Positions 15,135-24,401 of a DNA stretch of 61,601 nt are shown here, in pieces (the stretch's first letter is position 1; every line of letters begins with the position of its first letter). The notes under the pieces are model-generated. The model had not been told where the DNA came from. It did no database searches and saw nothing but the letters and a program-made list of their open reading frames with translations. This DNA is from Oscillospiraceae bacterium (GTDB lineage Bacteria > Bacillota_A > Clostridia > Oscillospirales > CAG-272). A program made the translations under genes and the position numbers. The stretch is taken from NCBI GenBank assembly GCA_015064665.1, contig SVRU01000002.1:1-61601 (forward strand), in the 5' to 3' direction.

Positions 15135-17105
15135 ATGTTTGCAATTTACAAAATTTCCTCACACAGCGCGATAGATTACGCAGCAGAGGAGCTTCGCAAA
15201 TATCTTCGTATGATGATGCCCGAATGCGGCAATATCGAGATTAAGTATGACCCGTGCGCAAAAAACGGATTCCGTCTTGGACTTATGCAGGACTTCGGTC
15301 TTGACGTGTCCGATGCAAAAGAGCCCGACCTTGACGATATTCTTTATATAGACACAGATAACGAGGGCGGTATAATTGCGGGCGATAACCCACGAAGCGT
15401 TCTTCTTTCGGTTTACGAATATCTCCGTCAGAACGGATGCCGTTGGCTTTTGCCCGGCGTTGACGGCGAATTTATTCCGATGCAGGATATTAAGCCCGTA
15501 AAATATCGACACGTCCCCACCTCTCGCTATCGCGGCTGGTGTAACGAGGGCTCGGAATATCAGTCGGATATGCTTGACGCTATTGATTTTGTGGCTAAGG
15601 TCGGCATGAACATATTCATGCTTGAATTTTTCACTCCTATGGCGTATTACCAGACCTACTACAACCACGCGCACAATACCATGAACCGCGCGCCCGAGCC
15701 TGTAAGCACTAAGCAGGTTTTGCAGTGGAAGCGTCAGTGCGAGTCGGAAATTGCGCGCCGCGGACTTATGTTCCACGATATCGGCCACGGCTGGACTACT
15801 CAGCCTTTTGGCATTGATGCCGATTTCAGAGGGGGCGCAGATATTCTTAACGCGAGTCTTACCGAGGAGCAGACACAGTACCTTGCGCTTTGCGCCAAGA
15901 CGGGCGGCAAGCGCGCTGTGTGGAGATTCGGCACCTGCACGCAGTTCTGTATGTCAAACCCCGAGGCAAGAAGCATTGCCGCAAGATTCGTTGCCGATTA
16001 TGCTGCAAATCATTCAAATTCAGATTATCTTCACGTATGGCTTGCCGATGACAGAAACAATCACTGTGAGTGCGACGAGTGCAAAAAGCGGATACCGACC
16101 GACTTTTACGTAATGTGGCTCAACGAGATTGACGAGGAGCTTTCAAAGCGCAATCTTGCCACCCGTGTCGTATTTATTGCCTACCGTGAGACCGCTTTCG
16201 CGCCCGAAACGGTAACTCTTAAAAACCCAGACAGATTTGCAATGCTCTTTGCGCCCTCGGGCAGAAGATTTTCGATTCCGCTCTCAAGCGCAGAGAAGCT
16301 TACCGAAGCTCCGCGCTATGTGAGAAACGAGAATATTCCCATGACCACAGCTCAGACCTTGTATAACTTTAAGGATTGGATGCGTGTATGGAACGGCGCA
16401 AATCTTTCCTACGAATATCATTTTTACAGACATTTCTTCTATGATATGGGCGGCATTAATTTGTCGAGAATAATTAACGACGATATCAAATTCTACGGTG
16501 AAAATAATATTCACGGCGTAATTGAGGACGGCTCGCAAAGATGCTTCTTCCCGACAGGTCTTGCTTTCTATACCTGCGCAAGAACGCTTTACGATTCTTC
16601 GCTTACCCCCGAGGAGATAAAGAAGGAATATTTTGAGGCGGCGTTTGGCGAGGATTGGCAGAAGTTTGCCGACTATCTTGAAAAGCTCGGAAAAACCTTC
16701 GGTCACGAGTATTTTTCATCCGAGGCAAATATCGGCACGGGCCGCTCGGAGTGGTATAATCCCGAAAAGGTTGACGACCTCAAGTCTGTCAAGGAAGTAG
16801 TAGCCGAGGGACGCAAGCTTATAGCGGAGCATTACAACTCGGAATATCGCGTAAGAACCGTTTCCGTAAGACTTCTTGAGTTCCATGCAGACTATGCCGA
16901 AATGTTTGCAGATGCGCTTATCTCAAAATGCGTTGGCGACGATGCCGCGGCACTTGAAAAATACGAGCGCATGCGCGCCGAGTGCGGAAAACGCGAGCTT
17001 GAATTTGAGAGATGGTATGACCACGCGGCAGGATTTTCACACTTTGACAGATGGTTCAGAGCGGAAACCAAAAAAGGAGAAGAGTTCCGCGATTTCGACG
17101 AATAG
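15135..17105 (+). CDS. DUF4838 family putative glycoside hydrolase, copy 1
   Basis: 656 residues. The N-terminal alpha/beta domain (about 1-130; SAIDYAAEELRKYLRMM and IIAGDNPRSVLLSVYEYLRQ) resembles the auxiliary domain of GH67/GH20-type enzymes. A TIM-barrel-like DUF4838 region follows, with DIGHGW, HVWLADDRNN and the Cys cluster CECDEC. DUF4838 proteins are linked to glycan degradation, but the substrate is unknown and I do not assign catalytic residues. No signal peptide is visible, so it is probably cytoplasmic. AAGGAG precedes the ATG. It has its own promoter and terminator and a close paralogue 395 bases downstream. Confidence 0.83.
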   Translation: MFAIYKISSHSAIDYAAEELRKYLRMMMPECGNIEIKYDPCAKNGFRLGLMQDFGLDVSDAKEPDLDDILYIDTDNEGGIIAGDNPRSVLLSVYEYLRQNGCRWLLPGVDGEFIPMQDIKPVKYRHVPTSRYRGWCNEGSEYQSDMLDAIDFVAKVGMNIFMLEFFTPMAYYQTYYNHAHNTMNRAPEPVSTKQVLQWKRQCESEIARRGLMFHDIGHGWTTQPFGIDADFRGGADILNASLTEEQTQYLALCAKTGGKRAVWRFGTCTQFCMSNPEARSIAARFVADYAANHSNSDYLHVWLADDRNNHCECDECKKRIPTDFYVMWLNEIDEELSKRNLATRVVFIAYRETAFAPETVTLKNPDRFAMLFAPSGRRFSIPLSSAEKLTEAPRYVRNENIPMTTAQTLYNFKDWMRVWNGANLSYEYHFYRHFFYDMGGINLSRIINDDIKFYGENNIHGVIEDGSQRCFFPTGLAFYTCARTLYDSSLTPEEIKKEYFEAAFGEDWQKFADYLEKLGKTFGHEYFSSEANIGTGRSEWYNPEKVDDLKSVKEVVAEGRKLIAEHYNSEYRVRTVSVRLLEFHADYAEMFADALISKCVGDDAAALEKYERMRAECGKRELEFERWYDHAAGFSHFDRWFRAETKKGEEFRDFDE

Positions 17106-17154
17106 TTTGGCGGTCTGTGTATTTGGGTGAAACCGAAATTATAAAACAAAATAT

Positions 17155-17199
17155 AAGCGGCAATCGGATGCGTAAAAGTAAACCGAAAGCCGCTTTTTT
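17155..17199 (+). terminator. Terminator after DUF4838 copy 1
   Basis: AAGCGGC (17155-17161) pairs with GCCGCTT (17189-17195), followed by a T-run. Loop of 27 bases. Confidence 0.65.
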
Positions 17200-17264
17200 A
17201 TAACGAAGGTCATGCAATAATCGTTCAGCTCAAAATAGGCTTCCGTCTAAGGCTACATCCGAGA

Positions 17265-17321
17265 GCTAGTGAAGCGATAGACTATAAATCTGCGTCCTTT
17301 ATCTTGTAATCGTTCACTAGC
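17265..17321. other. Unexplained hairpin between the DUF4838 paralogues
   Basis: GCTAGTGAA-G-CGAT (17265-17278) pairs with ATCG-TTCACTAGC (17309-17321), one bulged G, 30-base loop. There is no T-run. It is about 110 bases upstream of the next promoter. The rest of the 395-base gap 17106-17500 is AT-rich and contains only the terminator and promoter listed. Confidence 0.6.
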
Positions 17322-17429
17322 GCAGAAATTTTATTAATTTATGATTTTGCCTGAAAATGAAATGTCCGATTTTATCGTGGAATTTTTAATCAAAAAGTCA
17401 AAAAAGTGATAAAAAAAGTCAATTTTGCA

Positions 17430-17458
17430 CTTGCTTTTTTGCGGAAGCTGCATTACAA
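17430..17458 (+). promoter_or_regulatory. Promoter of the second DUF4838 gene
   Basis: TTGCTT (17430-17435), 17-base spacer, TACAAT (17453-17458). Confidence 0.7.
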
Positions 17459-17500
17459 TATAGACAAGAGATTTTTAAACTTAAGGGAGATGCAGGAAAC

Positions 17501-19468
17501 ATGCTTAAAATCAGCAAAACTTCCTCTCATTCCGCCGTTGATTACGCGGCGGAGGAGCTTCGCAAATATCTCAGAATGATGATGCCCGAATGCGGCAATA
17601 TCGAGATTAAGTATGACCCGTGCGCAAAAAACGGATTCCGTCTTGGATTAATGCAGGATTTCGGATTTGACGTGTCGGATGCAAAAGAGCCCGACCTTGA
17701 CGATATCCTTTATATTGACACCGACACCGAGGGCGGTATTATCGCGGGCGATAACCCCCGAAGCGTGCTTCTTTCGGTTTACGAATATCTCCGTCAGAAC
17801 GGCTGTCGGTGGCTGATGCCGGGTGTTGACGGTGAATTTATTCCGATGCAGGACATAAAACCCGTGAAATATCGCCACGTGCCCACCTCTCGCTATCGCG
17901 GCTGGTGTAACGAGGGATTTGAATATCAGACGAGCATGCTTGAAGCTATCGACTTTGTCGCAAAGCTCGGAATGAACGTTTTCATGATGGAATTCTTTAT
18001 TCCCGCAATTTATTATACGCGCCAGTATCAGCACTTGCAAAACGAGGAAAACCGCACGCCCGAGCCCGTAAGCGACGCGCAGATTCTTCAGTGGCGCCGT
18101 CAGTGCGAATCCGAGGTCGCAAAGCGCGGACTTATGTATCACGATATAGGCCACGGCTGGACTATGCAGCCCTTCGGAATTGACACCGCAAAGGGAAAGG
18201 ATACCTGGGAGGAGAATGAGGTGGCTATAACTCCCGAGCAAAGACAGTATATCGCTATGGTAAACGGAGAGCGTAAGCTCTGGATAGGCATTCCCAACCA
18301 CACGCAGTTCTGCATGTCAAACCCCAAGGCGAGAGAAATAATTGCCGAATACGTTGCCGACTATGCCGAGAAAAATTCCCATGCGGACTATATTCACGTA
18401 TGGCTTGCCGACGGCAGACGCAATCAGTGCGAGTGCGCCGAGTGCGTAAAGAAGATTCCGTCAGATTGGTATATGATGCTTCTCAACAAGATTGACGATG
18501 CGCTCACTGCGCGTAATCTTAATACGAGAATAGTTTACATAGCCTATGCCGAAACTATATGGGCACCCGAGGTTGAAAGACTTAACAATCCGAAGAGATT
18601 TGCAATGCTCTTTGCTCCCTCGACACGTAAATATTCCGAGCCTCTCGCTATAACAGACGAAAATCCTCCGATAATTCCTTATGACAGAAACAAGAATATG
18701 GTCTATAAGAGGACTAACGAGCTTTTCTGGCATTTCAAGGACTGGACACGCGAGTGGACGGGCGCAAACCTTTCCTACGAATATCATTTCTGGTATCACC
18801 AGAGCCGCGATATCGGCGGAATCTCTCTTGCGAAGATTATAAACAAGGATATTAAGTTCTACTGTAACAACAATATTCACGGCGTAATTGAGGACGGCTC
18901 TCAGAGAAGCTTCTTCCCGACCGGTCTTGCATTCTATACCTACGCGCGTACTCTTTACGACTGCACTCTTTCCTTTGAGGAAATAGCGGAGGACTATTTC
19001 AAGACGGCATTCGGCGACGATTGGCGTGAGTTCTATAACTATCTTGAGAAAATCAGCAATGCATTCTCGCATGAGTTCGTCAGCGGAAACAGAAATATGG
19101 GCACCGGCCGCTCGGCATTGTACGACCCGTCAATGCTTGATTCCATAAAGTCGGTCAAGGATATCGTTGCGGAGGGCAGAAAGCTTATAGAAAAGAACTA
19201 TAATTCGGATTGCCGCATAAGAACGGTATCGGTAAGGCTTCTTGAATTCCACGCGAAATTTGCCGAAATGTTTGCCGATTGCCTTGCAGAAAAGGTCGTC
19301 GGAAACGACGAGGAAGCTATTGCTCTGTTCGAAAAGATGCGTGTTGAGTGCGGTAAATACGAGCTGCAGTTTGAGCCTTGGTATGACCACGGTCAGTTCT
19401 TCGAATATACAAAGGGTATGATAAGGGCAAAAACCGAAACCGGCTTGCCCGACCCCGACGCGATGTAA
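17501..19468 (+). CDS. DUF4838 family putative glycoside hydrolase, copy 2
   Basis: 655 residues, the same architecture as the gene at 15135: N-terminal alpha/beta auxiliary domain, TIM-barrel-like DUF4838 region with DIGHGW, HVWLADGRRN and CECAEC. Identity to copy 1 is very high over the first 150 residues and includes a run of about 70 identical DNA bases (near 15210-15280 and 17580-17650). It falls through the middle, especially around residues 160-260. This suggests tandem duplication with divergence of the substrate region, or gene conversion at the 5' end. No signal peptide. GGGAG and AGGA lie upstream of ATG 17501. Confidence 0.83.
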   Translation: MLKISKTSSHSAVDYAAEELRKYLRMMMPECGNIEIKYDPCAKNGFRLGLMQDFGFDVSDAKEPDLDDILYIDTDTEGGIIAGDNPRSVLLSVYEYLRQNGCRWLMPGVDGEFIPMQDIKPVKYRHVPTSRYRGWCNEGFEYQTSMLEAIDFVAKLGMNVFMMEFFIPAIYYTRQYQHLQNEENRTPEPVSDAQILQWRRQCESEVAKRGLMYHDIGHGWTMQPFGIDTAKGKDTWEENEVAITPEQRQYIAMVNGERKLWIGIPNHTQFCMSNPKAREIIAEYVADYAEKNSHADYIHVWLADGRRNQCECAECVKKIPSDWYMMLLNKIDDALTARNLNTRIVYIAYAETIWAPEVERLNNPKRFAMLFAPSTRKYSEPLAITDENPPIIPYDRNKNMVYKRTNELFWHFKDWTREWTGANLSYEYHFWYHQSRDIGGISLAKIINKDIKFYCNNNIHGVIEDGSQRSFFPTGLAFYTYARTLYDCTLSFEEIAEDYFKTAFGDDWREFYNYLEKISNAFSHEFVSGNRNMGTGRSALYDPSMLDSIKSVKDIVAEGRKLIEKNYNSDCRIRTVSVRLLEFHAKFAEMFADCLAEKVVGNDEEAIALFEKMRVECGKYELQFEPWYDHGQFFEYTKGMIRAKTETGLPDPDAM

Positions 19469-19524
19469 AACCGTTAATTTAAAACAAAATTAAGTCGGGG
19501 CTTGCTCCCGACGCAAATAATCAA

Positions 19525-19566
19525 GGAGCTGAATCAATTGAAAAATTGAGTCAGCTCCGATTTTCT
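19525..19566 (+). terminator. Terminator after DUF4838 copy 2
   Basis: GGAGCTGA (19525-19532) with TCAGCTCC (19551-19558), plus inner TCAATT with AATTGA, one mismatch between, followed by GATTTTCTATT. Confidence 0.75.
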
Positions 19567-19755
19567 ATTATAGGGGACGGCGAGATAAATGTGGGTGAGC
19601 AAAAGCGCGAACGTATTGCAGAGCAAATCAAGGATAACAGTGCAAATCATTCGCGGGCTCCTTCAGTCTCGCATTTGCACGCCGTTTCGTACGGGTTGGC
19701 GCAAGCTATAAACGATTCCATAAATTTTTTCGAAAATATTTCGTTCTGATTTATA
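19567..19755. other. Gene-free stretch with an inverted repeat
   Basis: Part of the 366-base gap 19469-19834. It contains GTGCAAAT (19640-19647) and its inverse ATTTGCAC (19673-19680) around a GC-rich loop. A 67-codon frame (19546-19749) is open but starts in the terminator and has no ribosome binding site, so I do not call it a gene. Possibly a structured RNA or relic. Confidence 0.4.
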
Positions 19756-19784
19756 TTGACTTTTTGCGCGTGTTATTATAAAAT
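19756..19784 (+). promoter_or_regulatory. Promoter of beta-helix gene 1
   Basis: TTGACT (19756-19761), 17-base spacer, TAAAAT (19779-19784). The ribosome binding site downstream lies in a run of seven Gs (19820-19826). Confidence 0.78.
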
Positions 19785-19834
19785 AAAACAAAGGTTTTTC
19801 CTTTAGTTTAACTTTATCAGGGGGGGTTCTGTTT

Positions 19835-21961
19835 ATGGAAGATTTAATTTTGAAAAAGGGTTTTGTCAGCTACGAGGATTTCGGAGCTGTCGGCGACGGC
19901 GTTGCCGATGATTTCACAGCCATTTATAAAGCACACGAGTATGCAAACGAGCATAAGCTCAAGGTTCTCGGCACTCCGGGCAAGACCTATTACATATTTG
20001 ATACCACTCTCGGCACGGGCGATACCGCCTATTCCGCAACGATAAAGACGGACGTTGACTGGCAGGGAGCGAATTTCATAATCGACGACAGAAAGCTTTC
20101 GCGCGTTACGGGTGACTACCGTCATCTTGCTGCAAAGCAGATATTCAACGTTATGCCCGAGGATGAGCACGTAATGTTCAAAATCGAGGATGAGGCAGCT
20201 CTTGCTAAGATTGAGGCGCAGGGAATAAACCGCAAAACTTCTAAAATCGATATAGGAATCGACTGGGACGGTCCCGTTATGATAGTTCCGTACAGCTCGG
20301 CTCACAGAGTTTTCCGCCGCCGCGGATACGGCCAGTACGCAGGCGCGCCGATGCACGAGCTTATTGTTCTTAAACCCGACGGAACCGTTGACCCCGAAAC
20401 ACCGATAATGTTCGATTACGGCAAGCTTGATTATATCGAGGTATATAAGCTCGACGAGTCAAGCGCCTTAACAATTGAAAACGGCGTTTTCACAACCCTC
20501 GAATCAAAGGTCAACCATATGTTTGATAAGGGTGACGGCACTCTGGGATATAAGGGCAGCTACATCACCCGCGGTCTTAACGTGTGCCGCTCCTATACCA
20601 CCGTCAAAAATATAAAGCATATAGTTGAGGTCGGCTTCACTCTCCGTGACCGTCTTACAGGTGTCGGCGAGGGCTCTCCCTATCACGGATTTTTCAGAGC
20701 GTCAAACGCGAACAGAATCACTTTTAAGGATTGCGTAATGCCCGGCAGATGCGCATACGGTGTGACTCACCACAGTTCCTATAATTTCGGCGCGCTTTGC
20801 GTTAATAAAATAGTTCTCGATAACTGCTTCCAGCCTAACTTCTGGGTGACGGTTGACCCCGAAACCTTTGAGGTTAAGGATGCCGCGGAGTATGCGCCCG
20901 GCGAGGTCGGAAACGCAAGAAAAACGAGTCCCGACGCTATTCCCGCAATGGGGGCGGTTGCTTTGGGCGAGGCAAGAAAGATGATGACCTGGGGTATCGG
21001 CGGAACGAACTATTGTAAAAATATGGAATATCTTAATTCCACCCTTTCAAGATTTGACGCGCACGCAGGTCTCTATCACGGAAAGGTTATAAACTGCAAT
21101 ATAAGCGGAATGGAGCTTACGGGCGTCGGAGATTTTATCTTCAAGGATAGCGCGTGGTATCCCTACTCATCGAAAACTCCTCTTCTTTATCTGCGCTCGG
21201 ATTACGGCTGGCACTGGGACGGAGATATTCTCGTTCAGAACGCAAAATCATATATGCATCCCGACAGCACGCTTTATATAGCTCACTATTCCTATATTAA
21301 CTGGTATTTCGGATATACCGTCAAATTCCCGAATATAACGGTTGACAATATGACCTTCTATAACCTCAAAGACGGCGAGCGCATTCAGGATGTTTATGAG
21401 GCTAAGCTCTTCGCGTTTAAAGAAATTATGGCTAAAATGCATCTTGACGATGCGGGAATGCCATCGATTTTCGCGCTTCTTGACGAGGATGGCGACGGAT
21501 ATATCGACGAGCCGATATACGACCGCAACCGCGACGGCGTGCTTGACCCTCCCTGCGATCTTGACGGCGACGGAAAGATTGGCAATACCTCGTTGAAATT
21601 TGCAGATTATTTTGATGAAGGCGATGGCTTCACAAAGCCTACGGCATGGAAGGGAATCGAGCATCCCACCTGCACTGTTAACCTCAATATTGCAACACCC
21701 CCAAGATATATTAAGGTTATAAACAATAAGACCCACGACGGAAGATGCGTATGCCGATACGTTATGAAGGATACCTCGCTTGAGGGTATCAGCGACGGAG
21801 GCTGGTACAGAGGTGAGGGCGAGCCCGACACCTTCGGCGGCTACTTCGGCACGACGAAATTTATCTACGGCGAGGGGGAGGACGACTTCTTTATCGGCAC
21901 GAAGGATAAAAACTCGGTCAGCGAAAGCTTTGCTTTTGAAGAAGAGTATTTTATACCGTAA
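19835..21961 (+). CDS. Parallel beta-helix (pectate-lyase-superfamily) protein, copy 1
   Basis: 708 residues. The N-terminus YEDFGAVGDGVADDFTAI is the classic start of the Pectate_lyase_3/GH28-like beta-helix fold, and repeated short strands run through the centre. At about residues 548-582 there are three Asp-rich loops (DEDGDGYID, DRNRDGVLD, DLDGDGKIG) like EF-hand, dockerin or thrombospondin-3 calcium sites. Likely a lyase or glycosidase for an acidic or branched glycan; the exact reaction is unknown. No signal peptide, so apparently cytoplasmic, which is unusual with calcium-type loops. A paralogue lies directly downstream. Confidence 0.8.
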   Translation: MEDLILKKGFVSYEDFGAVGDGVADDFTAIYKAHEYANEHKLKVLGTPGKTYYIFDTTLGTGDTAYSATIKTDVDWQGANFIIDDRKLSRVTGDYRHLAAKQIFNVMPEDEHVMFKIEDEAALAKIEAQGINRKTSKIDIGIDWDGPVMIVPYSSAHRVFRRRGYGQYAGAPMHELIVLKPDGTVDPETPIMFDYGKLDYIEVYKLDESSALTIENGVFTTLESKVNHMFDKGDGTLGYKGSYITRGLNVCRSYTTVKNIKHIVEVGFTLRDRLTGVGEGSPYHGFFRASNANRITFKDCVMPGRCAYGVTHHSSYNFGALCVNKIVLDNCFQPNFWVTVDPETFEVKDAAEYAPGEVGNARKTSPDAIPAMGAVALGEARKMMTWGIGGTNYCKNMEYLNSTLSRFDAHAGLYHGKVINCNISGMELTGVGDFIFKDSAWYPYSSKTPLLYLRSDYGWHWDGDILVQNAKSYMHPDSTLYIAHYSYINWYFGYTVKFPNITVDNMTFYNLKDGERIQDVYEAKLFAFKEIMAKMHLDDAGMPSIFALLDEDGDGYIDEPIYDRNRDGVLDPPCDLDGDGKIGNTSLKFADYFDEGDGFTKPTAWKGIEHPTCTVNLNIATPPRYIKVINNKTHDGRCVCRYVMKDTSLEGISDGGWYRGEGEPDTFGGYFGTTKFIYGEGEDDFFIGTKDKNSVSESFAFEEEYFIP

Positions 21962-22037
21962 TTTTATTTAAAACTAAAAAGGGATCGGCTTTCAGGCAGG
22001 TTCGCACAAGGACGTTGGACACACAAAATTACCGTAG

Positions 22038-22057
22038 GGGCGATTCATGAATCGCCC
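22038..22057. repeat. Perfect 20-bp palindrome, dispersed repeat
   Basis: GGGCGATTCATGAATCGCCC. A related palindrome occurs at 56994-57021. It sits between the two beta-helix genes in a 207-base gap. Confidence 0.8.
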
Positions 22058-22092
22058 GCAAAATAAACAAAAAACAAAGCAACATTATCTTA

Positions 22093-22121
22093 TTGACATT
22101 AAAATAAATCTATAGTAAAAT
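22093..22121 (+). promoter_or_regulatory. Promoter of beta-helix gene 2
   Basis: TTGACA (22093-22098), 17-base spacer, TAAAAT (22116-22121). Same -10 box as the promoters at 15102 and 19779. Confidence 0.82.
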
Positions 22122-22168
22122 AATCTTGGAGAAAGCTCCTAAATAAGTTTATTATTGAGGTGGACAAT

Positions 22169-24313
22169 ATGGAAAACGTTAAGATTAAGGATGCGGTATA
22201 TTACGAGGATTTCGGTGCCGTCGGTGACGGTGTGACCGATGACTTTGCCGCTATCTTTAAGGCGCACGAGTATGCAAACGAGCATAAACTCCCCGTGTAC
22301 GGAACTCCGGGCAAAACCTACTATATTTACGATACGGCTATGGGTGCGGAATGGGGTCAGCCCGCTATAATCAAGACTCCTGTTGACTGGCGAGGAGCCG
22401 AATTCATAATTGACGACAGAAATATGTCGGCACTTTCGGACGGTCCTAACTATAAAATGGCTGTCAGAAATATCTTCTCGGTCGTTCCCGAAAAAGAACA
22501 CGAGATGTTTAAAATCGAGGACCCCGAAAAGCTTGATTATATTATGAAGCAGGGAATCAACCGTAAAACCGAGAGGATCGATCTCGGCATCGATTGGGAC
22601 GGCCCCGTGATGATAATTCCTTACAGCTCTGCTCACCGTGTATTCCGCCGCCGCGGCTACGGTCAGTATTCGGGTGAGGCTATGCACGAGCTTATCGTTC
22701 TCAGAGCCGACGGAACGGTTGACCCCGAAACTCCTATAATGTTCGATTACGGCAAGCTTGACTATATCGACGTTTACAGACTTGACGAGTCAAGCGCGAT
22801 AACAATTGAAAACGGCGTATTCACGACTCTCGATACGCGTATAAACCACAAGAAATGCACCGAGGACGGTGTATTTTACTACAAATCGGGATACATCAGA
22901 CGCGGACTTGACGTTGCGCGCTCATATACTACCGTAAAAAATATAAAGCATATCGTAAAGGGCGGCTTCACTCTCAAGGAGAGAGTTGAGGACGGTTGCG
23001 AGGGCTCTATGTATAACGGATTTTTCAGAGCAAGCTATGCAAACCGCGTAATCTTCAAGGATTGCGTAATGCCCGGACGTATCGCATACGGCACGACGGC
23101 TCACAGTTCCTATAACTTCGGCGCGCTCTGCGTGAACAAAATAGTTCTCGATAACTGCTTCCAGCCTAACTTCTGGGTTACTATCGACTATGAAAAGGGC
23201 GAGGTTATAAACGCAACCGAGTATGCTCCGGGTGAGATAGGCAATGCAAGAAAGGCGTCACCCGACGCTATCGGCGGTATGAATTCCGTTGAGTATAATG
23301 GCGTCAGAAAGGCTCTTTGCTGGGGTATCGGCGGCACGAACTACTGTAAGAATATGGAGTATCTTAATTCCACACTCTCCCGTCTTGACGCCCACGCAGG
23401 ACTTTACAACGGAAAGATCATCAACTCAAACGTAAATGCAATGGAGCTTACGGGTGTCGGCACGTTCATACTCGAGGACAGCGCGTGGTATTCCTACGGA
23501 CCCACAACACCGCTTCTTTATCTTCGCGCCGACTACGGATATCACTGGGACGGAGATATAATTATAAAGAATCACAAGTCCTATATATACCCGGAGGAAA
23601 TGACCCGTGTAGCTCATTTCAACTACATTAACTGGTATTTCGGATATATTGCAAAATTCCCGAATATTACCTTTGACGGCGCAACCTACTATGATATTCA
23701 TACCGACAAGCCCCTGCCTGCCGGATTTGACAAAGTAAGGCTTATGAATATCAAAGAGGAATGGAACAAGATGCATCTTGACGACTGCGGCACACCGAGT
23801 ATATTCGCGGCTCTTGACGTTGATGGCGACGGATATATCGACGAGCCGATATACGACCGCAACCGCGACGGCGTGCTTGACCCTCCCTGCGACCTTGACG
23901 GTGACGGCAGAATCGGAAACACCTCTCTTAAGCTTGCGGATTACTACGAAGAAAATCCCGCTCCCGGTCAGCGTCCGAAGCACTGGTTCGGCATTGCGCA
24001 CCCGACCTGCACGGCAAACCTCAATATGTGCTGTCCTCCCGCGTACCTCAAGGTTGTAAACAATAAGAACGCCGACGGAGAAACCGTCTGCCGTTATAGA
24101 GTTGTAGACACCTCAAAGGAGGGCATCAGCGACGGCGGCTGGTACAGAGGCGAGGGCGAGCCCGACAGCTTCGGCGGCTACTTCGGCGGAACTAAGTTCA
24201 TATACGGTGAGGGAGAGAGTGACTTTTTCTTCGGAACGAATGATAAGGCATCCGTAACCGACAGCTTTATTTTCGAGGATGAGTATTACATAACTCCGCC
24301 TCCGAAAGCGTAA
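22169..24313 (+). CDS. Parallel beta-helix (pectate-lyase-superfamily) protein, copy 2
   Basis: 714 residues, same layout as the gene at 19835: YEDFGAVGDGVTDDFAAI, beta-helix core, then three Asp-rich loops (DVDGDGYID, DRNRDGVLD, DLDGDGRIG). Most of the length aligns without large gaps, and DNA coding the calcium-type loops is identical over about 68 bases (near 21490-21558 and 23825-23893). No signal peptide. I chose ATG 22169; the in-frame GTG at 22160 overlaps the ribosome binding site GAGGTGG. It has its own promoter, so the pair need not be co-expressed. Confidence 0.8.
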   Translation: MENVKIKDAVYYEDFGAVGDGVTDDFAAIFKAHEYANEHKLPVYGTPGKTYYIYDTAMGAEWGQPAIIKTPVDWRGAEFIIDDRNMSALSDGPNYKMAVRNIFSVVPEKEHEMFKIEDPEKLDYIMKQGINRKTERIDLGIDWDGPVMIIPYSSAHRVFRRRGYGQYSGEAMHELIVLRADGTVDPETPIMFDYGKLDYIDVYRLDESSAITIENGVFTTLDTRINHKKCTEDGVFYYKSGYIRRGLDVARSYTTVKNIKHIVKGGFTLKERVEDGCEGSMYNGFFRASYANRVIFKDCVMPGRIAYGTTAHSSYNFGALCVNKIVLDNCFQPNFWVTIDYEKGEVINATEYAPGEIGNARKASPDAIGGMNSVEYNGVRKALCWGIGGTNYCKNMEYLNSTLSRLDAHAGLYNGKIINSNVNAMELTGVGTFILEDSAWYSYGPTTPLLYLRADYGYHWDGDIIIKNHKSYIYPEEMTRVAHFNYINWYFGYIAKFPNITFDGATYYDIHTDKPLPAGFDKVRLMNIKEEWNKMHLDDCGTPSIFAALDVDGDGYIDEPIYDRNRDGVLDPPCDLDGDGRIGNTSLKLADYYEENPAPGQRPKHWFGIAHPTCTANLNMCCPPAYLKVVNNKNADGETVCRYRVVDTSKEGISDGGWYRGEGEPDSFGGYFGGTKFIYGEGESDFFFGTNDKASVTDSFIFEDEYYITPPPKA

Positions 24314-24331
24314 AACCGAATCTTTTGGATC

Positions 24332-24374
24332 GACTCGCCTGTTCGAAGATAATTATTCATCGAATAGGCGAGTC
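24332..24374. other. Strong hairpin between beta-helix gene 2 and the GH39-like gene
   Basis: GACTCGCCT-G-TTCGA pairs with TCGAA-T-AGGCGAGTC: a 15-bp stem including one G-T pair, with a 13-base loop. It is not followed by a T-run. It may process or stabilise mRNA between the two genes, or be a weak terminator. Confidence 0.7.
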
Positions 24375-24401
24375 ATAATATATGCTGATAAAGGAATAAT
24401 T

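Noticed and set aside
19546..19749. 67-codon forward frame as a gene
   Set aside because: It begins inside a terminator hairpin, lacks a ribosome binding site and promoter, and no family is recognisable.
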